This document shows, piece after piece, positions 47,812 through 58,637 of a DNA stretch of 64,000 bases. Numbering within the stretch: position 1 is the first letter of the stretch; every line of letters begins with the position of its first letter. Location: NCBI GenBank assembly GCA_038363925.1, contig JAQQWL010000001.1, positions 1,612,001 to 1,676,000 on the forward strand, given 5' to 3'. A program made the position numbers and the translations under genes. The notes under the pieces were generated by a model. The model worked only from the letters and a program-made list of their open reading frames with translations. It did not search any database and had not been told where the DNA came from. The DNA is from Apiospora phragmitis. Its lineage: Eukaryota; Ascomycota; Sordariomycetes; Amphisphaeriales; Apiosporaceae.

Positions 47812-49218
47812 ATGGAGTCCACTGAGGTGCCGCTGCGCTGCAACTTGTGGGAAGTGATTACCGAAAAGTGGACAGCACAATACGAAAGAGTGCATGTCAC
47901 TAAAGAGACTGTTCCGTATCGGCATGAACTCTTACCACAGTCGCTGGCCCCTGGCTTTGTCAAAAGCGATTGTGGGTCATCAGAATGTTTCATCATCACC
48001 TATCTGATCAGGAATAAGGATGGCCACAAGTACACTCTTGAGAAGAAAACCGAGTATACCTTACCCGGTTGGCAGGTATTGGAGCAGGACCAGTTGGCGC
48101 GATTCCAACATTCTGCCACGGACGTTACCGCCGAGCTCCTCGCGGAAACTTGGAATGTATTTGCTACCCAGGTTGCACCGCAGCTTGCAGTGTGCCTGAG
48201 CATCGTTCGCAGCAAGGCATCGAAGCTCTACGCCGTCCTTTCACGACATGCGGCAATGGCCTTCTACTGCCTAATCCTTATCCTTGGCTTCTTCTCTGCG
48301 GTGTTTGGGATGCACTTATACGCTGCTCGACATACTCCGGACTACATCCTCAACCGCTCCCTCGCGATCAATACCGAGGTAACCTACATTCTTCGGAACG
48401 CCAGTGTAATAGATTTGCACCCACACCGCCTGGTCCAGGGCGTCAACGAAGCCAGCACTATGAGGGAACACATCTTGTTCAGCAGCTTAACTGATAAGGC
48501 CCCAGCGTTGCATCACCTTCGCAATGCCATAGACTTGATGGCTAAGCTGAGCAACGACATTGACGATTTGGGTTTTCAGCTCCAGTATATGGGCACGGAA
48601 ATCTACAAGACACACGAAAACGCCCTTTTCTACCTGCTCCGGCGGCCTGAGCTGCCCCGATCGACGTGGCACAAGTGGCTACTATTGAAGAAGTTGCCCA
48701 CGCTGGGAGAAATCCGCCAGGAAGTGATCCAAGAGACCCTCACGCTCCGGGGGCGGCTGGACTTCCGGAAGAACGCGGCGGACTCGATCGGGAAGCACCT
48801 GGGCATGCTGCGGAAGGAGCTGGGGCACGCGGAGATGGCGCTGTCGCTGGCCAAGCAGGCCAAGGAGGACGTGCTCGGGAGCATGGGCAACAAGACGTGG
48901 AGCAGCTCCTGGCGCAGCCAGTGGAACGGGGTGCCGCCCAAGTCGCTGGCGCGCGACATCGACACGTGCGAGGCGTCGCTGGGCAAGGTCCGGGCCCTGC
49001 GGGGGTTCGTCGCCGGCCTGCCCATCTTCGCGGTTCAGGACGACATGCAGAGGGCGCTCCGCAGCCTGCGCCGGCTGGGGGACCCGAGTCCGACGCTGCG
49101 GCTGAAGGTCTTCTTCTGGGCGGACTTTACGGCCGCGCAGGTGGCGGGGGTGCGGGGGGTCATGGAGCTTGCGGCTGCCTTCGATACGAAGCCACAGTAT
49201 TCATGGGTCGACGTGTAG
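47812..49218 (+). CDS. Hypothetical single-pass membrane protein
   Basis: 468 residues, no intron, no frame break. One clear transmembrane helix lies at residues ~147-168 (AAMAFYCLILILGFFSAVFG). After it there is a long region of alternating helical heptads (ALHHLRNAIDLMAKLSNDID, and KHLGMLRKELGHAEMALSLA), suggesting coiled coils on one side of a membrane. The family is not recognised. Codon use changes sharply to GC-rich from about 48690 to 49170, with no sign that the frame changes. Confidence 0.65.
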   Translation: MESTEVPLRCNLWEVITEKWTAQYERVHVTKETVPYRHELLPQSLAPGFVKSDCGSSECFIITYLIRNKDGHKYTLEKKTEYTLPGWQVLEQDQLARFQHSATDVTAELLAETWNVFATQVAPQLAVCLSIVRSKASKLYAVLSRHAAMAFYCLILILGFFSAVFGMHLYAARHTPDYILNRSLAINTEVTYILRNASVIDLHPHRLVQGVNEASTMREHILFSSLTDKAPALHHLRNAIDLMAKLSNDIDDLGFQLQYMGTEIYKTHENALFYLLRRPELPRSTWHKWLLLKKLPTLGEIRQEVIQETLTLRGRLDFRKNAADSIGKHLGMLRKELGHAEMALSLAKQAKEDVLGSMGNKTWSSSWRSQWNGVPPKSLARDIDTCEASLGKVRALRGFVAGLPIFAVQDDMQRALRSLRRLGDPSPTLRLKVFFWADFTAAQVAGVRGVMELAAAFDTKPQYSWVDV

Positions 49219-49935
49219 GCGGTTGGCGGTGGACGAGGCTTTTTTGACGCGCATTTTGGAATGGGGGTAGATTCGATGAAGAAGGGATAATGGGTGAAAA
49301 GGGACACTTATCAATGCGACCTCAGTCCAAAAGAGATTCGTTCATCTAAAATTAGAAACGTTTCTAAGGTTTATTTTTACATACTTTTGATATTGGGTCA
49401 GGGGTGCTAATACAATGGTGTTGGTGAGATTAGAAGTGCCTTTACATAACAAGACTGAACAAACCAGCTACCCTAGATCCAATCTATAACACAACGACAT
49501 AATTAAGCCACAAGAGAATGTAGCTACTCGAATGGACTTTAGAAATGTGGTAACGAGATACTGTCTTTGTTCTCGCTCGTCGTGTCAGGCCAGGGGAGGG
49601 GGGGTGGAGGTTGGTGGGATGTTTATGGAGCTGTGATGGTTGGCTAGTTGGTTGGCTGCCTGGAATTTGGAACCAAAGTTTAGGTAACCTTACAGTACGA
49701 CCCCGCAATTTTCCTGATTGAATTGAATAGGAAGGAACCAACGCAACCTAATCTAGGCGCGTCGAGGCTCGCTTTTCTCCGATCGTCGTTGCGTCCAGTT
49801 ATTTTTGATTTGTTCCCATCCCATACAGCAAACAACTGCCACCGAATTGCCATCATGAACGGGGTATTTTTCTAATCTTTCCTGCCCTGACTCAACTCTA
49901 CCTCTGCGCGCCCCCATTCCGATATCCTAGCCAAC
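49219..49935. other. Intergenic region
   Basis: About 720 bp between two plus-strand genes; the phosphatase-like gene's promoter lies here. No repeat or RNA gene was seen. Confidence 0.4.
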
Positions 49936-50877
49936 ATGGACAGTAACAGCTTCGCCACACCAGCTGTGCCGTACAGCGCGCGCCCGCCGAGCCCCCCGAC
50001 CATCATCATCCCGGCACCGGCCTTGTCCTCGAACAGCGGACCGATTAAGGTAGTCCCTTCGTACGCCAATGTCGACCCGGGCGACCTGAGCGAGGAGCAC
50101 CTCGAGATCATCACGGGCGGCATGCGGGAGCAGACGGCGCGCGACTCGACCGGCTCGTGGAACTACCACGAGCGGCGCAACGCCCAGCCCATCCTCGACT
50201 TCCTGTACCTCGGCCCCTCCAACGTCGCGCGCGACCGCACGTGGCTCCGGGAGAACGGCATCACCATGCTGCTGGCCGTCCGCGACATGCGCATGGCGCA
50301 CGCGCGCCTCATGTTCGTCGACGCCATCGCCGAGGAGCTCGGCATCAAGGCCGAGCACATCGACACCGCCGGCCACATGGGCATGATCCACGCGCTCCCC
50401 GAGGCCGTGCGAAAGATCAACAACCACCTGCTCGACGTCTACCGCCACCAGGCTGTGGCCCCGTCCGGCCAGACGGCTACTGCGGCCGAGGGCAGCATGC
50501 TCATCAACCGACAGGAGTTCAAGCAGGGCAAGGTCCTGGTCTTCTGCGAGACTGGCAACGACCGCTCGCCCGTCGTCGTGATTGCCTACATGATGGCCGT
50601 CTTGGGCATGAGCATGGTACAGGCTTGCCAGTTCATCCACTATCGCCGATTTTGCGTCAGCCTTAGCGAGGAGGTGAAGTACCTGCTGGTCACATACGAG
50701 GGTCTCCTGGAGGCTCGACGAACCGTCAATCAGCATGCTGTGGCTGCACCTCATGCGTCAAATGGGAAGCGGGGTGCTGATGATATGGATAAAGATGATG
50801 AGCCAGGCAGCGATGCTTGTCCGCGCCCTGGCCTTGCCCCATTTGTCGACGTTAAGGACATAGAAATGGATCTCTAG
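49936..50877 (+). CDS. Dual-specificity phosphatase-like protein (STYX/MK-STYX type)
   Basis: 313 residues, no intron, GC-rich. A DSP fold is indicated by ILDFLYLGPSNVARDR near residue 80, GITMLLAVRD and the P-loop VFCETGNDRSPVVVIAYMM, with Cys204 and Arg210 keeping the CX5R motif. The His that precedes the Cys in most DSPs is Phe here, and the loop is ETGND rather than the usual G-rich set, so activity is uncertain. In fungi such proteins are often annotated as phosphatase-domain proteins of unknown role. The N-terminus is Pro-rich and probably disordered; the C-terminus carries an Asp-rich stretch (DDMDKDDEPGSD). Confidence 0.82.
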   Translation: MDSNSFATPAVPYSARPPSPPTIIIPAPALSSNSGPIKVVPSYANVDPGDLSEEHLEIITGGMREQTARDSTGSWNYHERRNAQPILDFLYLGPSNVARDRTWLRENGITMLLAVRDMRMAHARLMFVDAIAEELGIKAEHIDTAGHMGMIHALPEAVRKINNHLLDVYRHQAVAPSGQTATAAEGSMLINRQEFKQGKVLVFCETGNDRSPVVVIAYMMAVLGMSMVQACQFIHYRRFCVSLSEEVKYLLVTYEGLLEARRTVNQHAVAAPHASNGKRGADDMDKDDEPGSDACPRPGLAPFVDVKDIEMDL

Positions 50878-51683
50878 AGGGTCCCAAGGCGTGTGATGGG
50901 TTCACGAAGTATGGCTTTGAATTGCTATAGGAGTTTTTGGAACTGCATATACCCCCCTGTTTGCAGATGGGCTCAGAAAGGGCAGGTAGCGCTGTATACG
51001 TTCGGCAACGAGTTGGTCTTGTACAGTATGTATCTCTTAAGCATGGCGTTCAGGAAGAACCCCCAAAGGGCATTTTTGTTTTGATGTTTATGGGACATAG
51101 ATTTTGGTCTGCCCTGTCGAGGGGCCAGATATCATTCAATACAGCATAGCGTGTTCATGATAATCCCGGATTTCAGTGATCGATACATCGGTATGGATCT
51201 GCATAATCGGATACACGATACTAACCCTGACATGTTACCACTAGTCAGTGGTTATCTTGTAATTATACCAGTTATACTGCGACTGCTGCAGCTACGTGAC
51301 GGTGTAAACGTTGAATACAGAGCACGACACCGTAGTACACGTTGGCGACGATGTCGCCGGTCAGTGGAGGGCAAATCGTGAACTAGCCGTAAGGGGGCAA
51401 ATTGGGAGCCAGCTCCGATCTTTAGGTACCCGTAGCTATCCCTATGATCCCCGTAGTCGAGGCGGAACGAGATAAAATATGAATGAAACGAATACATTAG
51501 AGGCGTCGATCTGCGATTACAGGCGAGTGTATGTAGCAAGTCGTCTGAGGTAGCATCCCACCACATACAAGGCACAAAGCAAGACGTAATAATCTAACAG
51601 AAAATCATGAGTGGATATATGTTTTTATCATAATCTATTTTGCTACCGTAAATCGTCTCTAACGCAAAAAGCAAAACACCATC
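50878..51683. other. Intergenic region between convergent genes
   Basis: About 800 bp between the phosphatase-like gene and spo7 3' ends; no feature was seen. Confidence 0.45.
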
Positions 51684-53087
51684 TTAATGCGACGCAACGC
51701 TGGACCGAGAAGCCTTCTTCCTCAACGTGCGACCCGTTCCGCCGCCGCCTTCGTGACCCGAAACCGGCTTGTCCTCGTCGTCGCAGGTGACGCTGCTCTC
51801 CCGCGCGAGCGGCGACGGGTATTCGGGAGTCAAAGACCGGTTATCCGCCATGGAGACGGGTCGTTTGGACCTCGAGCCCGACGATAGGTTCGGCTGCCTC
51901 CTTACGCGCCCCTTGGTCGACGCCGTCGACGCGTTGCTACCGCGCCTGCTGGGCGTAGAGCCGCTGCCCTCAGGTCCGTCGGCTGCATCGATAACGGTGA
52001 TGGGTGTGGAGTTCCGTGATAAGGAGCCAGCCGAAGTGGAGGTCCGCCGTATGCTGCCGCTCCGCGTACGCCTGTGTTCCTTCGCGACGGTGGAGTGCTG
52101 ACGGTGGTGTAATGGCGTCTTCTCGTCCGGTATGGGCGTGCCACCCTGGCGCATCCGCTCTTCCAGCCTCTGCTGCCGGCCGGGCAGCCACCAGAACCAT
52201 CGACTCTGCTGCTTGGCAAACTCCTTGTCGCGCTGCTGCAGCTTGTGGCGGAGCATGGTGCGGCGCTCGTTTTCACGTTCCCAGTACTCGGTCCGGTAGA
52301 GCTCCCAGTTCTCCCGGAAGTTTGGGGAGAAGGGCTTGGGCAGCAGCAATAGTTTCACGTAGTCTCCCCCGGGCGCCAGGTCCTCTTCGTGGCCGCCCTT
52401 CTCTTCATCGCCGCTGGTGAAGGGGAGCGGCGGATGGTCCTGGTGGGACAGCTTGAGCTCCTTCTCGACCTCCCGCAGGATCGAGGGCTCGACGAAGCGG
52501 TACTGGCCGGCGTTCTTGGAGAAGGCGCCGTAGGTGATGAAGAAGCCGAGGGCGGACATGGCCTCGACGAGCCAGGACCGCTTGGCGACGACGAGCTTGC
52601 AGTTGAAGCCGCGGAGGCCGCGGTTCGAGATAGAGAACCAGCGCCGCGGCCAGCGGACGCCGCGGTCCCAGATACCCGTGGCCCAAACCAGCAGCGCCGT
52701 CACGATGCCGGCCATGAAGCAGACCTTCTCCGTCATGTCGACGACCCAGTAGACGCTGCCGCCGACGCCGACGCCGTCTTCGCGCGGCGCGAAGAAGAGC
52801 GCGTACCCGAAGCCGGCGAGCCAGAGGCTGAGCAGGCCGAGGAAGAAGGTGTGCTTGCGGCGCCGCGTCCGCAGCTCGAGGTACTGCGCCCGCAGCGAGG
52901 CCTCGAGGATCAGCATGTTGAGGTAAATCATGGACGGCGACGAGGGCGTGTGGTGGAGCGGGTCACCGGGCTTCACGCTGCCGCCCAGGCTCGCGATGGG
53001 GCTCGTGCCCGTCGGCGGCGATTTCGACATGGCCTCGCCCGCTGGCGTCGGGGCGCCCTTGACGATGGAGTCGACCGAGTCGGCCAT
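51684..53087 (-). CDS. spo7: Spo7, regulatory subunit of the Nem1-Spo7 phosphatase
   Basis: 467 residues, no intron. Spo7 binds Nem1 in the ER/nuclear envelope, and the complex dephosphorylates the phosphatidate phosphatase lipin (Pah1). The family block SPSMIYLNMLILEASLRAQY and LRTRRRKHTFFLGLL lies at residues ~50-90, followed by membrane segments at ~81-100 and ~121-139 and a third hydrophobic stretch near 175-190. The conserved LLLLPKPFSPNFRENWELYR segment follows. The C-terminal ~150 residues are Ser/Arg-rich and probably phosphorylated. The length is greater than budding yeast Spo7 mainly because of this tail. No frame break was found. Confidence 0.92.
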   Translation of the reverse strand: MADSVDSIVKGAPTPAGEAMSKSPPTGTSPIASLGGSVKPGDPLHHTPSSPSMIYLNMLILEASLRAQYLELRTRRRKHTFFLGLLSLWLAGFGYALFFAPREDGVGVGGSVYWVVDMTEKVCFMAGIVTALLVWATGIWDRGVRWPRRWFSISNRGLRGFNCKLVVAKRSWLVEAMSALGFFITYGAFSKNAGQYRFVEPSILREVEKELKLSHQDHPPLPFTSGDEEKGGHEEDLAPGGDYVKLLLLPKPFSPNFRENWELYRTEYWERENERRTMLRHKLQQRDKEFAKQQSRWFWWLPGRQQRLEERMRQGGTPIPDEKTPLHHRQHSTVAKEHRRTRSGSIRRTSTSAGSLSRNSTPITVIDAADGPEGSGSTPSRRGSNASTASTKGRVRRQPNLSSGSRSKRPVSMADNRSLTPEYPSPLARESSVTCDDEDKPVSGHEGGGGTGRTLRKKASRSSVASH

Positions 53088-54522
53088 GGCTTTGCTGTGT
53101 ATTTGGATTTGCGGCTCAGTCGACCCTCTTCAAGGCAAACTTGCCGGCCACGTGTTTGTGTTGCCTAAGGTATAAAAAAAAGGCAAAGGGCTCGCTCGCC
53201 GGCCCAATGAATCTTTCTCCCGATAATGTGTGGATGTATGGATATGTAGGTATGTATGTATGTACTTCTTAGGCAGACAGGCCGAAGGACGGCGGGACGA
53301 TGCGAGTCGAGACGCAGAGGAAGAAGAAGAAAAATTATTCGACCGTCCACGTCGGCGGCGGTTCACCGAGATCCTCCTACTCCCGACAACGCATTCGTGT
53401 GACTTCGTGAGGGGGTGGTGCTGATTATGGTTCTATGTTGGCTATCGTTTTCGGTATGGTCTGGGGGAAAACCTGAGCTGCGGCCGCTATTCGCTCGTTC
53501 CTCTCTGCTGGATGCAGAAAATTGATCCCTTCGTTCGCAAATCGCGGTGAGAGGGTAGCGGCCTCGGTTTCTGGTTGGGTCGTACGTTCACGTCATTCTA
53601 GGGAAAATGGAGCAAAAGGGGAAAAAGGCGGGATGCAATTCATTCAGAGAACCAGCAGTTCTGGAGGAACCAACGGCCCCCTGCCATCCACCGCTGTCCA
53701 GTAGATGGCACCCACGCGGCAAGCACCACCAAAACCCACCAACCCCCGGCCGCGCTCGACTTTTGAGCGGGAACAGGCCCCAGCTCAAGCTACCCTTGCC
53801 CAGAACTGTAGCGCCTCTTACCAAATCACGAGGTACTGCTGTCCGTTTCCGACTTCACCTCACTCGTTATGTAACAACGCCATCTAACAACCACGGCCCT
53901 ACAAATAATGGGTGAACCCGTGGAGAGACATACATACACACATACATTCTTATTAATGATCCCACTGTTCGTCCCTTATTTCCTGCTTCTGCATCTCGAT
54001 TGTGCCCGCCCCGTCTTGCTGGAGCTGTAAACGCCGTATAGGGAATGGAACTGCTTGTCCTACTTGCCGGAGCGGGCCATGAATCCGCTTACGTACCACA
54101 GCAGCGAACGCTGGCGACGGAGGCGTAACCAGCATTATGCAAGTGACTTGCGTATAGGATGTCGAGTCGTGTTGCGTGACGATGAATTACACTGCATGCA
54201 GGTTGAGTATGGTAACGAGGTAAACCGCCAGACTTGCTCACGTATCAAGAATTTCCGATTAGGCGCAATCGTGTGCTGCTTCTCGAGCTCCTTGGGGTTG
54301 GTGAAGTCATCGGTTCATCTGAAGATGTGTATATATAATTCCGACCAGCAGCAGTATTGTCCATCCGAAGTCAGAAGTATATCTGAGCATAGATAGCAAG
54401 CAACAGCCTCGCAAATGCCCTCCTGCAGCAAGTTTCGGCCACAAGAACCCCAACCACAAGACCAGCCCCAGCCCCAGTACGAACAACCTCAAGCTGATTC
54501 AACACATCTTACACATATCACC
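53088..54522. other. Intergenic region
   Basis: About 1.4 kb including the spo7 promoter side. A short GTAT/ATGT-rich stretch lies near 53229-53262. No gene is supported. Confidence 0.4.
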
Positions 54523-54720
54523 ATGCCCCCTGTCAAAGAGCTCAGCGAGATTCCCACGTCCGAGAAGCCAGGGAGCAACTTCACGGCGGCCCCGTATCCC
54601 GGCAGCTCTCCGCCCACCTTCGCAGCGGTTCCCCATCACCCTCGGTGTATAGGGAACGCCTACCCACCGCTTTCCACCCAGGCAAGAGAACAGGTCTCTA
54701 GCAGCAGCCCTCGCAGATGA
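54523..54720 (+). CDS. Possible small Pro/Ser-rich protein
   Basis: From ATG 54523 (context TATCACCATG, good for a fungal start, preceded by a CA-rich leader) a 65-residue frame runs to 54720, reading MPPVKELSEIPTSEKPGSNF and then Pro-rich sequence. The upstream frame back to 54415 is Gln/Pro-rich and is probably leader. No domain is recognised. Confidence 0.3.
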   Translation: MPPVKELSEIPTSEKPGSNFTAAPYPGSSPPTFAAVPHHPRCIGNAYPPLSTQAREQVSSSSPRR

Positions 54721-55527
54721 TGGATCAGCAAGGTCAAGGCAGCCCTGCCCTTCTCAAGATGTCAGGCGCGGGGGAGTGGCGCTGCAACATAAGCTGCCCA
54801 TTCTGAAAACATCAGCAGGGTGGGAAGGCTGCCAGAAGGGAATCCTTTTTGTGAATAGGACTTGTTATACGGAGTATTTGTGATGCCTAGGTCTTGGATA
54901 GGGGGAGTAGAGTACAGTGATATCGTGGACTTTGCTGGATATGACAAATCCGGTCTGGTCCTTGGGGACAATCCGCGATGAGGGATAGGGTCAGTCGACT
55001 TTCACACCCAAGGAAGAGAAAAGATCTTCGTATGATTAGGAAGCCGGATAAGCATCACCTGACAGGAGTATTTCACAACTGGAAACGTGGTCTGAAGAAG
55101 AAGAAAACCGCCCAGACAAAAAAGTAGAGTCATGGCCTGGTTGGATGTGTGGGAAGGGGGCATGTTGAATGAAATACTTATTCAACTTACCACCACATCT
55201 CCCCACATACCCGCGCCGCTGCATTTGTGAATCCTCGCCGACATTTGCTTCACTGTGACAACACTGAACACCTTGCCTTTGAACAAAAGTGCTCTGACGT
55301 TATCATGCCCAAGTACCTGACCTATTATGGTATCTCATCACGCACGAAGGTGAATATCCTTTATAGTACAAAACCATATTTACCCCAATGTGGCCCAGCG
55401 ATGCTGATGAGCATCTATCCTTCTAATAGGCACACTGAAGACAATGTCTTCAAACAAAACGAGAGATCTTCTCGAAATCCCCAAAAACACCATCTGAACG
55501 CCTCCGTATGCAGCTCCTTATGTACAT
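54721..55527. other. Intergenic region
   Basis: About 800 bp; only short, unremarkable open frames (for example 55227-55598). Confidence 0.4.
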
Positions 55528-56791
55528 CTACACTGTTTCCCGGTTACGAAGCGTCTGCTTCCTCGTTTCTTCCATTTCGGCCCTCATCACCTCGTTGAAA
55601 TCGTCTGCGTTATCCAGATAAAGGTGGTGTCCCGCCTTCTTGATAATAACGACCTTGGCTGACCCGTTCTCTTTGCGCTTCTCTTCGTCCGTGCTGTTCA
55701 GGAGCGCCTTGGCCTTCGCCTGATTCAGTTTCTCCTCGGCTGCTATGCCCCCTTTCTTATCCATCCAGTCGTTCTCTCCGTACATGAACACGATGGGGAA
55801 GCCCGTCTCCTTCACTGCTGGAGATGATTCGGAGGCGGCCGTGATGACTTGGCGGCCGACATCCTGTATACGGTTGATGACGGGCCTGCGGGCGAATGCA
55901 CCGGGCGCAAGGAGGTAGGGTAAGGCGTATTCTCCACTTCCCCTTTGTCGGAACAACGAGTAGGCATAGTCGTGGAGTGTTTGCGCCTCGTCCATGGGCA
56001 AATGGTCAAATCTGCGCGAGGTCCAGCCTGATACGAACCGAGGACCCAAGGGTCCAGATAAACGGACGATGCTGAAAGGCGATACGTTGGCATCCCATAA
56101 CCAAACCAACCAGCCGGGGTACGGCCTCTTCTTTGGCGTCTCAGCACCTTCCGGTTTAGTTCGCGCGTTCTTGAGACTGCTTTGGTCATGCGACTGTGTT
56201 GTTGCTTGCTGGTCCTGGGTGAATTCGCTCTGGAATGTTGACTCCTGCGGCTCGGGCAGATCGGAGTTGACCGCATAGGGGTCTTCGGGAATCCCAACAG
56301 GAGATGCCAGAATGAGTTTGTTTAAATGGCCTGGGTACTTCAGGGCGTACGACACAGCCAGGTAACCACCCAGCGAGTGACCCAATAAGGTAAACTTTTC
56401 GAGCTTCCGAGCCTTCCGCCAGTCTTCCAGGGCATCGATGAACCAGTTCTCCGCCTCCGTGATTTTGCCAACCTGATCTTTCGCGTTTATTCGGAAGGGT
56501 GGACGCGTAGAGTTGCCCATTCCCAGCATATCTAGCGCATACAACTTCCAGCCCTTGGTACGAGTCAGGGGTTCGAAATTCTTGTAGTAGAAGCCGAGGC
56601 CGGCGCCATAGCCATGGAGCATGACGAGCGTATCATCAACGGGCTCGTCGACATGTTCGACGGAGAATTGTTCAGACCGCGGTTCTTGCCTGGTAGTTGG
56701 ACCACTTGTGACTTCCATACTCTAGGGCCAAAGGGGTCGATCTTCGCCGAGGTTTCTTGGGAGCCGGGATGCTCGGCTGACGGCAGGGCAT
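55528..56791 (-). CDS. Alpha/beta hydrolase of the ABHD4/5 (Cld1/CGI-58) family; 5' end unresolved
   Basis: The hydrolase fold shows the oxyanion segment MLHGYGAGLGFYYKNFEPL, nucleophile motif LLGHSLGGYLAVSYALKYPG and a C-terminal HxxxxD motif (GHHLYLDNADDF). This is the set of ABHD4/5 and yeast Cld1/Ict1, which act on phospholipids or as acyltransferases; in fungi some are mitochondrial cardiolipin lipases. The apparent ATG at 56718 is misleading: in the adjacent frame upstream the sequence reads DPFGPRVWKSQVVQLPGKN, matching family members, and a missing base at about 56664-56671 joins it to FSVEHV. Upstream coding sequence (DALPSAEHPGSQETSAKI) continues to at least 56791, where the frame is again lost. 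The true start was not found. Confidence 0.85.
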
Positions 56792-56886
56792 CTCAGGGGC
56801 GCCACGCTCTGCGCGACAGCCTCTCGGAGGTAGGGGATACACGATATAACGTTTCGTTCGGCGACCGGTGGGGTTACGCTGGTCCA

Positions 56887-57282
56887 CTACTGGCTACTTA
56901 GTGCTCGCACAGGACCGTTATAGAGAGAAGTATTGGAAGGGGCATACCCATTGGTGAATCGCATCCCTGTATCTGAGGGGAAGTAGGTTCGCTGTGACGC
57001 TTGCTTTGATGTCTCCTGACTCTTCATTTGGTCCTCCTTTGCTCTTTGCGATGCCAGCATGGACTGCTGCCCTCCGGGTTTGGGATTGGACGCTGCGGCG
57101 GCTTCACTCGACATGTTAGTCAGGAGTGTGGTGTTGGGATCGCTCTGGAATTTTTGGACGGCCGCGATGATCTTCTTCGAGGACTGGACTATATTCACGG
57201 GCTCTTTCTGGAGTCTTTGGACGGCCGCGATGGCTTTTCTCGAGGAATGGAAGACGGTAGAGGTATTGGAGTTCTTGATCAT
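56887..57282 (-). CDS. Hypothetical protein with a tandemly duplicated 21-residue unit
   Basis: 131 residues from ATG 57282. The N-terminal part contains two copies of a 21-residue unit: SSRKAIAAVQRLQKEPVNIVQ type, then SSKKIIAAVQKF. The rest is Ser/Gln-rich and ends RALSSQ. Its reading frame continues after the stop toward the hydrolase N-terminal region in the same frame, so it could instead be upstream coding sequence of that gene. No family is recognised. Confidence 0.4.
   Translation of the reverse strand: MIKNSNTSTVFHSSRKAIAAVQRLQKEPVNIVQSSKKIIAAVQKFQSDPNTTLLTNMSSEAAAASNPKPGGQQSMLASQRAKEDQMKSQETSKQASQRTYFPSDTGMRFTNGYAPSNTSLYNGPVRALSSQ
57141..57266. repeat. Imperfect 63-bp tandem duplication
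   Basis: Two copies with a 63-bp period; the clearest matching cores are 57153-57187 and 57216-57250 (both contain TTTGGACGGCCGCGATG). The period is 21 codons, so the frame of the surrounding minus-strand gene is preserved. Confidence 0.7.
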
Positions 57283-58637
57283 ACCGAACAGGTGTCAGAG
57301 ACGTAGGCGGTGGTGGGGACAGCACCGCCTACTTAAAAAAATATCCAAACTCCGGTGACCTGGAGGAAAGCAGATATCCGAGTCCGGTATGAAACAGATG
57401 GCACTAGTCAGTCGATTACGCCTACACCCGAGTAACGACAACAGTATGTACAATTAGAGGCGTGCGCATGCAGGGACAAAGACGGTAGGGGGGTGGGCTG
57501 AGTGAGTTGAGTTGAGCCGAGTGCGAGGCGAGAATGCAAGTTGCGACAGGCTGCGGCGATAAGCGGCAACATTGAAGTGCTTTAGCGGGCGGCCTTTCAG
57601 ATCGCTAGATGAGCCATGGGGGAAAAGAGAGTCAAGCTCGATGGAGGATCTCGACCCCTGGACTTTACAGCGGGTTTCTCGGATTTAAGAATGTCTCCGT
57701 GTCATCGAGGCACACTCGGGCTTGTTAAAGGTCCGCCCCGGCTCGACCTGGTGGCCGAGGAGCAATAAATGCAAATCCACGTTCAGCCTCTGGCTGATAT
57801 AATCGAACTAGTCTTTCTAGGTATATTTAAAACATTGCCCATATAAGTCTGCCTCAGTTTTGCTATGTGTCCTGCAGCCTGCATGCCATCTAATACTATG
57901 GGATATGGTAGCCCTAGGCATTTGGTATGTAGTCGGCATCTGCGTTCTACTATCTGTCTATCAATATAAATCGCCAAATGCTATGGTATATCTCTTACAA
58001 GTCCTCTTATTATAGAACGGCGTCGGTAAGCATACATCTATCCTGCAGTCTTATTTGTTCTCCAGTTCCACGGTAAGTATGGAAGCGACTAAGCAGCCCA
58101 AAAGGCGCTTAAAAGAGGGCACGACAGATACAGCAACGACGGGTGACTGAAAGATGACTTGGCACCGATGGAAAAAGATCCATATCAATTGATGGATATT
58201 ATGTAAGTGCCTGGCAAAGGCCATTAGGGATCCGACACGCTTTCGGCAAGCATGGATCTACCCAGCTACGACTCTACGAGGGAGCAGGGTAAGCATGGGC
58301 GGGTAAGAAAGCATGGTGGGAGCCGCCGCTACGTCATTGCGTCGCTCTATCGTGAAGGTCCAATCCAAGGAGCATGAGGGGGGGAAAGAGCTGGAGAGCT
58401 AGGGTGGGAGCTCTAACCTGATGAACGATTTGGGGGGAGACAACCTCCCGGTTTTTTCCCATTCGCCCAATCCCATTTCATTCCAGGCCATCACACGTGC
58501 ATCGATCTTCAACCTCCATTCAACACGCACAATAGAATCTTCCCATTTTTGCTGGATTCTGTCGTGGGCAGCATCAATTCCCGTACCTGAACACCCACTA
58601 CTCTACTACTTACTACTCCCAAAACCACAAACATCAA
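57283..58637. other. Intergenic region
   Basis: About 1.35 kb. It contains the upstream region and probable 5'UTR of the OM14-like gene (C-rich, CA-rich near 58600-58637). No other feature was seen. Confidence 0.4.

Noticed and set aside
49927..50754. 275-codon minus-strand frame opposite the phosphatase-like gene
   Set aside because: Shadow caused by high GC; no motif.
16334..53087. A functional gene cluster for membrane traffic (VAMP7-like, sec1, bro1, spo7)
   Set aside because: The genes are separated by unrelated genes, on both strands, and are housekeeping; proximity is probably chance.
52389..53168. 259-codon plus-strand frame opposite spo7
   Set aside because: Shadow; the minus-strand Spo7 motifs are clear.
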